A stretch of 28,853 bases of DNA, from IMG/VR virus record IMGVR_UViG_3300031999_000157, positions 1-28,853 of that record. One strand, 5' to 3'. The notes beneath the pieces were generated by a model. It saw only the letters and a list, made by a program, of their open reading frames with translations. It did no database searches and had not been told where the DNA came from. Every line of letters starts with the position of its first letter. Within the stretch, counting starts at the first letter, position 1. The stretch is from a virus. Below, piece after piece: positions 25,433 to 28,853 of this stretch. A program made the position numbers and the translations under genes.

Positions 25433-26092
25433 ATGAAAATAGACAAAAAAATATTGGAAGAAATTAATAGATATAACTCAATTAATAATTACATAATGGA
25501 ACAAGAGGCTCCCGTTGAGCCGGATCCGGCAGCACTTCCACCATTACCTGACGCGGGATTACCACCTGAACCAGGAATGGAAACACCGCCAGCACCCGGA
25601 GCTTTACCTCCACCACCGGCACCTGAAGCAGGTACTGCACCTGAACCAATTGATGTATCTCAAGATCCTGATGTTGAAGAAGTAGGTAAAGATGAGGACG
25701 ATAAAGAAGAACTTGAAATTACTGATTTAGTTAATTCACAAAAAAATATTGAAACAAAACAAGAGGAATATTTTGACACCCTATTCAAACAACTTGAAAA
25801 TTTGGAAAGTAGATTGGGTGAAATGGATAACTTAATGAATGCGGTTAATTCATTGGAACAAAAAATTGAAAAATTTAGACCTAAAACTCCTGAAGAAAAA
25901 CTTGAATTAAGAAGTTTAGATTCCGGACCTTTTAACCAAAAACTATCTGATTATTTTGAAGACAAAGAAGATCAGTTTGAAAAACAAGGTAGAGAAGAAT
26001 ATATCTTAACTAAAGATGAGGTTGAAGATTTTTCACCAAAACAAATACAAGACACTTTTAATACTTACGATGACGAAGATATGATGCCTTAA
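25433..26092 (+). CDS. Acidic, Pro/Ala-rich coiled-coil protein of unknown function
   Basis: A 219-residue protein in three parts. Residues 1-24 are a helix (LEEINRYNSINNYIMEQ). Residues about 25-75 are a low-complexity Pro/Ala/Gly linker (for example PDAGLPPEPGMETPPAPG), locally much more GC-rich than the surroundings. Residues about 85-160 are strongly acidic and then heptad-like (LFKQLENLESRLGEMDNLM, then VNSLEQKIEKF), a likely coiled coil. The C-terminus is acidic and ends DDEDMMP. This looks like a scaffold or linker protein. The IME-Q at residues 21-24 fits the (L/I)-x-E rule for T4 prohead protease sites, but that alone is weak evidence. A hairpin terminator follows directly. Confidence 0.75.
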   Translation: MKIDKKILEEINRYNSINNYIMEQEAPVEPDPAALPPLPDAGLPPEPGMETPPAPGALPPPPAPEAGTAPEPIDVSQDPDVEEVGKDEDDKEELEITDLVNSQKNIETKQEEYFDTLFKQLENLESRLGEMDNLMNAVNSLEQKIEKFRPKTPEEKLELRSLDSGPFNQKLSDYFEDKEDQFEKQGREEYILTKDEVEDFSPKQIQDTFNTYDDEDMMP

Positions 26093-26128
26093 TTAAGGGA
26101 AGGGCATCAATGTCCTTCTTTTAATTTT
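26093..26128 (+). terminator. Rho-independent terminator
   Basis: GAAGGGCA at 26099-26106 pairs with TGTCCTTC at 26111-26118 around a TCAA loop (one G-T pair), extended by flanking TTAAGG/TTTTAA pairing and ending in T-rich DNA. It starts at the stop codon of the preceding gene. Confidence 0.8.
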
Positions 26129-26156
26129 CACATACATATTGACTGCGACACTTTTT

Positions 26157-26172
26157 ATATTTATACTTTCTA
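26157..26172 (+). promoter_or_regulatory. Candidate phage promoter for the gp32-like gene
   Basis: ATATTTATACTTTCTA begins 42 nt before the ATG at 26199. The first eight bases match the element; the downstream half is weaker than at the structural genes. Confidence 0.4.
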
Positions 26173-26198
26173 TTGTAAACTTTTAATAACACAAATAT

Positions 26199-27065
26199 AT
26201 GGCGACAACAAACAATGTTTTAGATGCAGTTTTGGCTCAATACGAGAACTCAAAACAAGGTGGTTCTTCTAACACCTCAAAAATGTCTTCGGATGAAAGA
26301 ATGAAAAAATATTTTGCTGCAATTCTTAAAGACAGTGAAAAACAAGGTCAGAAACGACTAAGAATCCTACCAACACCTGATGGTTCTTCACCTTTTAAAG
26401 AGGTATGGTTCCACGAGATTAAAGTTGATGGGAAATGGGTTAAACTTTATGATCCAGGTAAAAACGACAATGAGCGTTCACCATTAAATGAAGTTCACGA
26501 TGATTTGATGTCAACAGGTAAGGATTCCGATAAGGAAATCGCCAAACAATACAAAGCTCGTAAATTTTATATTGTGAAAGTTGTTGATCGTGACAACGAA
26601 CAAGACGGTGTTAAATTTTGGAGATTTAAACACAATTACAAACAAGAAGGTATTCTTGACAAAATTATTCCTATTTGGAAAGCAAAAGGTGATGTTACCG
26701 ATGCCGATAAAGGTAGAGATTTGATTTTGGAGTTGACAAAGGCGAAAACTAACACAGGATCTGTGTATACCGTAATCCAAACTGTAATGTATGATGATCC
26801 GGCACCACTTCACGAAGATGCTGAAACAATGACTGAATGGGTTAATGATGAATTAACTTGGGAGGATGTATACTCTAAAAAACCTGTGGAATACCTTGAA
26901 GCAATTTCTCGTGGAGAAACTCCAAGATGGGATTCTGACAAAGGTGGATTTGTTTATTCTAATGATGAGGTTGCAGAAACTTCCATCGGAGGTTCTAAAT
27001 CAACACCAGCACCTGTTGTTGATCCTCAAGTAAATGAGGCGATTGATGAAGAATTACCGTTCTAA
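26199..27065 (+). CDS. Single-stranded DNA-binding protein (gp32-like)
   Basis: A 288-residue protein, close to T4 gp32 (301 aa). The core contains gp32-like elements: a basic start (ERMKKYFAAILKD), KRLRILPTPDGSSPFKEVWFHEIKV (about residues 48-72), KARKFYIVKVVDRDNEQDGV, and VKFWRFKHNY in the OB-fold region. The C-terminus is acidic and ends EAIDEELPF. gp32 coats ssDNA during replication and recombination and loads recombination proteins; the UvsX gene follows. Two features differ from T4 gp32: there is no cysteine at all, so the zinc-binding site is absent, and the last residues imitate the D/E-rich LPF or IPF tip of bacterial SSB. Strong hairpin terminators flank the gene on both sides, implying high, separate expression. 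Confidence 0.88.
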   Translation: MATTNNVLDAVLAQYENSKQGGSSNTSKMSSDERMKKYFAAILKDSEKQGQKRLRILPTPDGSSPFKEVWFHEIKVDGKWVKLYDPGKNDNERSPLNEVHDDLMSTGKDSDKEIAKQYKARKFYIVKVVDRDNEQDGVKFWRFKHNYKQEGILDKIIPIWKAKGDVTDADKGRDLILELTKAKTNTGSVYTVIQTVMYDDPAPLHEDAETMTEWVNDELTWEDVYSKKPVEYLEAISRGETPRWDSDKGGFVYSNDEVAETSIGGSKSTPAPVVDPQVNEAIDEELPF

Positions 27066-27084
27066 AAAAAAGAACCTATAGTGT

Positions 27085-27117
27085 AGGTAGTGATTTACAA
27101 AGTCACTACCTTTTTTT
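27085..27117 (+). terminator. Rho-independent terminator after the gp32-like gene
   Basis: A 12-bp stem (AGGTAGTGATTT with AAGTCACTACCT, one G-T pair) around an ACA loop, followed by T7. It is the strongest hairpin in the window and lies 19 nt after the stop codon. Confidence 0.93.
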
Positions 27118-27145
27118 ATCTTTAAACAAAACAAACAAATTAATT

Positions 27146-28129
27146 ATGGCGATTAAAAAGAAAGAAATATCTTTGGATGTAATCAAAGGTAAGTACTCAA
27201 CAAAAACAAAATATAAACCAGAAAGTTTTTATAATTGTGGAGAAGCGTTTATGGGAGCTTGCGGTTTACCTGGACCTGTAATGGGGGGTATAAATATGTT
27301 CTTGGGACATAGTAATGCGTCAAAAACAACCGCAATGATATTGGCAGCTGCGGATGCTCAGAAAAAGGGGCACTTACCTGTTTTTATTATAACAGAAAAA
27401 AAATGGAATTGGCCTCATGCTATTGAATTGGGGTTACAAGCCGAAAAAAATGAAGATGGTGAGTATGACGGAATGTTCATATTTAACGACTCATTTGATG
27501 TCATAGAAGAAGCGACGGATTTTATTAACGATATCCTTGACGCTCAAGAAAAGGGGGATATCCCTTATAATGTATTATTTTTATGGGACTCCGTTGGAAG
27601 TATTCCTTGCCGTATGACATTTAATGGTGCCGGAGGGGGTATGTTTAATGCCAAAGTGTTGGCAGATAAAATCGGGATGGGAATCCATTCTCGTATATCA
27701 AAATCTAAAAAAGAAGATTACCCATATTACAATACTTTAGTTATAGTTAACCAACCATGGGTTCTTCTTCCTGATAACGCATTTGGTCAACCTGAAATCA
27801 AGAGCAAGGGTGGTGAAGCGGTATGGTTGGCAAGTAGTTTAGTTTTTTTATTTGGTAATCAGAAAAAGGCCGGTATTAGTCATATTGACGCAACTAAAAA
27901 TGGGAGAAAAGTGTCGTTCGCAATTAGAACCAAAATTTCTATTTTAAAGAACCACGTAAATGGAATTGCTTTTAAAGATGGTAAGATAATTGCCGTACCA
28001 CACGGATATATTGCGGATACAAAAGAAGCTTTAGATAAATATAAAAAAGAATATTCAGATTATTGGGAAACAAGATTGGGGTATTCGGATTATTCTTTGG
28101 ACGAATCTACTGATGACATTAACGAATAA
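27146..28129 (+). CDS. uvsX: UvsX-type recombinase (RecA/Rad51 family)
   Basis: A 327-residue strand-exchange ATPase. The Walker A motif is GHSNASKTT (G54-T62): the usual Gly before the lysine is Ser, and T4 UvsX also departs from the consensus here (SFKS). E84 in IITEKKWNWP is the likely catalytic glutamate, and Walker B is LFLWDS with D148. The L2/filament region (VIVNQPW, then KSKGGEAVWLASSLVFLF) and ISILKNHVNG match UvsX and RecA-like folds. The C-terminus is acidic (DESTDDINE). Partners would be gp32 from the gene before it and a helicase. T4 UvsX has about 390 residues; this one is somewhat shorter. No RTATTTAT element precedes it; it begins 28 nt after a strong terminator, so its promoter is unclear or partial read-through feeds it. 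Confidence 0.93.
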   Translation: MAIKKKEISLDVIKGKYSTKTKYKPESFYNCGEAFMGACGLPGPVMGGINMFLGHSNASKTTAMILAAADAQKKGHLPVFIITEKKWNWPHAIELGLQAEKNEDGEYDGMFIFNDSFDVIEEATDFINDILDAQEKGDIPYNVLFLWDSVGSIPCRMTFNGAGGGMFNAKVLADKIGMGIHSRISKSKKEDYPYYNTLVIVNQPWVLLPDNAFGQPEIKSKGGEAVWLASSLVFLFGNQKKAGISHIDATKNGRKVSFAIRTKISILKNHVNGIAFKDGKIIAVPHGYIADTKEALDKYKKEYSDYWETRLGYSDYSLDESTDDINE

Positions 28130-28165
28130 AAAATATAAATAATTATACTTTTTAATGATTTACTG

Positions 28166-28180
28166 ATATTTATTAATATG
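28166..28180 (+). promoter_or_regulatory. Candidate promoter giving a leaderless ribbon-helix-helix transcript
   Basis: ATATTTATTAATATG, identical over 15 bases to the copy before the HAD gene, again with the ATG 12 nt from the element start. Confidence 0.5.
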
Positions 28181-28339
28181 GGGAGAAGAAAAGTTGAAGA
28201 AGAAAAAAAGAAAGTAAAATTGGCAGTGTCTGTTGATCCTGAATTACCACAATACTTTAAGGATAAATCTATAAATTTATCTTCCCTTGTTAATAAATTA
28301 TTAAAAGATTATATTAAAAATGGAAACGAAAGTTTGTAG
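28178..28339 (+). CDS. Small ribbon-helix-helix-like DNA-binding protein
   Basis: A 53-residue protein. After a basic N-terminus (GRRKVEEEKKK) comes a strand (VKLAVSVDPEL), a helix (PQYFKDKS), a turn with NLSS and a second helix (LVNKLLKDYIKN), the ribbon-helix-helix layout used by phage repressors and antitoxins. The last 20 bases overlap the start of the HNH endonuclease gene in another frame, so the two are co-translated. A likely role is to autoregulate the endonuclease or assist its DNA binding (inference). It shares its layout, not clear sequence identity, with the minus-strand protein at 3973-4134. Confidence 0.65.
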   Translation: MGRRKVEEEKKKVKLAVSVDPELPQYFKDKSINLSSLVNKLLKDYIKNGNESL

Positions 28340-28853
28340 TAAATGTAAAGAAGATAAAAAAGTTTGTGAATTTGGTAATTCAAAAACATCTGATGATGGG
28401 TTATTATATTGTTGTAAAAAATGTAATAATGAACGAAGTCAAAAATATAGGAAAGAAAATCCTGAAAAAGTTTTAGAATTAACTAAAAATTGGAGGAAAA
28501 AAAATCCTGAATGGGTTTATGACCGCAATAGGAGATATCAAGAAGAAAATCCTGATAAAGTTAAACAAATGAAAAAATCTTGGTTAGATAAAAATCCGGA
28601 AAAAAGAAAAGAATACCGTAAAAATTATAAACCAAGAAAACAAGAACAAAGAAAAGAACGAAGAGAAGTTGACCCTGTTTTTAATTTGACTAATAGAATG
28701 AGGTGTAGATTGTGGAAATACTTGAAAATTCATAACATCACTAAAAAAAACAAAACTTTTGACATAGTAGGTTGTTCCCCCCAATTCCTCAAAGAACATT
28801 TAGAAAACCAATTTATTGATGGTATGGGTTGGGATAATAGCGGTGAATGGCAT
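28320..28853 (+). CDS. HNH-type homing endonuclease, partial at right edge
   Basis: 178 residues are visible before the window ends. The N-terminus is a zinc ribbon (C6-x2-C9, then CC-x2-C near 32-36: KTSDDGLLYCCKKC), typical of phage HNH endonucleases. Residues about 45-105 contain repeats of a unit built on (K/E)NPE/D with lysines, arginines and a Trp (KENPEKVLELTKNWRKKNPE, then EENPDKVKQMKKSWLDKNPE), probably a DNA-contacting linker. From about 120 the nuclease begins (NLTNRMRCRLWKYLK, then LKEHLENQF and GMGWDNSGEWH), just before the expected HNH core, which lies outside. It is translationally coupled to the small DNA-binding protein and sits downstream of uvsX, a typical site for phage homing endonucleases. 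Confidence 0.85.
   Translation, partial: METKVCSKCKEDKKVCEFGNSKTSDDGLLYCCKKCNNERSQKYRKENPEKVLELTKNWRKKNPEWVYDRNRRYQEENPDKVKQMKKSWLDKNPEKRKEYRKNYKPRKQEQRKERREVDPVFNLTNRMRCRLWKYLKIHNITKKNKTFDIVGCSPQFLKEHLENQFIDGMGWDNSGEWH

Noticed and set aside
28584-28799. 71-codon minus-strand frame near the right edge
   Set aside because: Phe/Ser-rich antisense of the lysine-rich HNH endonuclease; typical artefact of AT-rich coding DNA.
1-28853. tRNA genes, rRNA genes or CRISPR arrays
   Set aside because: No cloverleaf-like sequence with CCA-type acceptor, no rRNA-like stretch and no regularly spaced repeats were seen by eye in the short gaps; a tRNA search program would be decisive.

Overview
The window looks like part of the genome of a large T4-like contractile-tailed phage (myophage), most likely one that infects a Bacteroidota bacterium. 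The phage assignment rests on a co-directional run of recognisable T4-type virion genes (neck, tail completion, sheath, tube, tape measure, gp53-like wedge, hub-like proteins) followed by gp32-like and UvsX-like replication/recombination genes. The host suggestion is an inference. The DNA is very AT-rich, start codons are preceded by A-rich leaders with no recognisable Shine-Dalgarno sequence, and the sheath carries an Ig-like domain of a type common in Bacteroidota proteins.

Layout. (1) 1-2358, minus strand: an SNF2-family helicase, incomplete at the left edge, interrupted exactly at its Walker A lysine by a 367-residue intein with class 3 (W-C-T) features and a LAGLIDADG endonuclease. (2) 2420-3972, plus: gp14-like neck protein and gp15-like tail completion protein. 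(3) 3973-4134, minus: a small ribbon-helix-helix-like gene. (4) 4256-9345, plus: giant tail sheath (1189 aa), terminator, HAD phosphatase, tail tube. (5) 9414-10313: a free-standing Vsr/PD-(D/E)XK-type homing endonuclease inserted in the tail operon. (6) 10343-13081: a gp26/gp51-like tail assembly protein whose C-terminal part lies in the +1 frame, then the tape measure protein. (7) 13136-25096: a 1698-aa baseplate protein with an OmpA-like domain, a gp53-like wedge protein and a 2182-aa hub/wedge protein. (8) 25204-26092: two proteins of unknown function. (9) 26199-28129: gp32-like ssDNA-binding protein and UvsX recombinase, each preceded by a hairpin terminator. (10) 28178-28853: a small ribbon-helix-helix gene overlapping an HNH endonuclease that runs off the right edge.

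How it works together. Regions 2 and 4-7 build the neck and contractile tail. Sheath and tube are separated only by the HAD gene, and the chaperone-like gene sits directly before the tape measure, as in many long-tailed phages. The helicase, gp32 and UvsX serve recombination-dependent replication. Three unrelated mobile nuclease systems sit in or beside core genes. A strand-specific element, RTATTTATNNAT, precedes eleven genes or operons. Its distance to the start codon falls into three groups (about 12, 22-25 and 42-44 nt), suggesting a phage-specific promoter with some leaderless transcripts. There is no stretch above 300 bases without a gene, and I saw no tRNA, rRNA or CRISPR.
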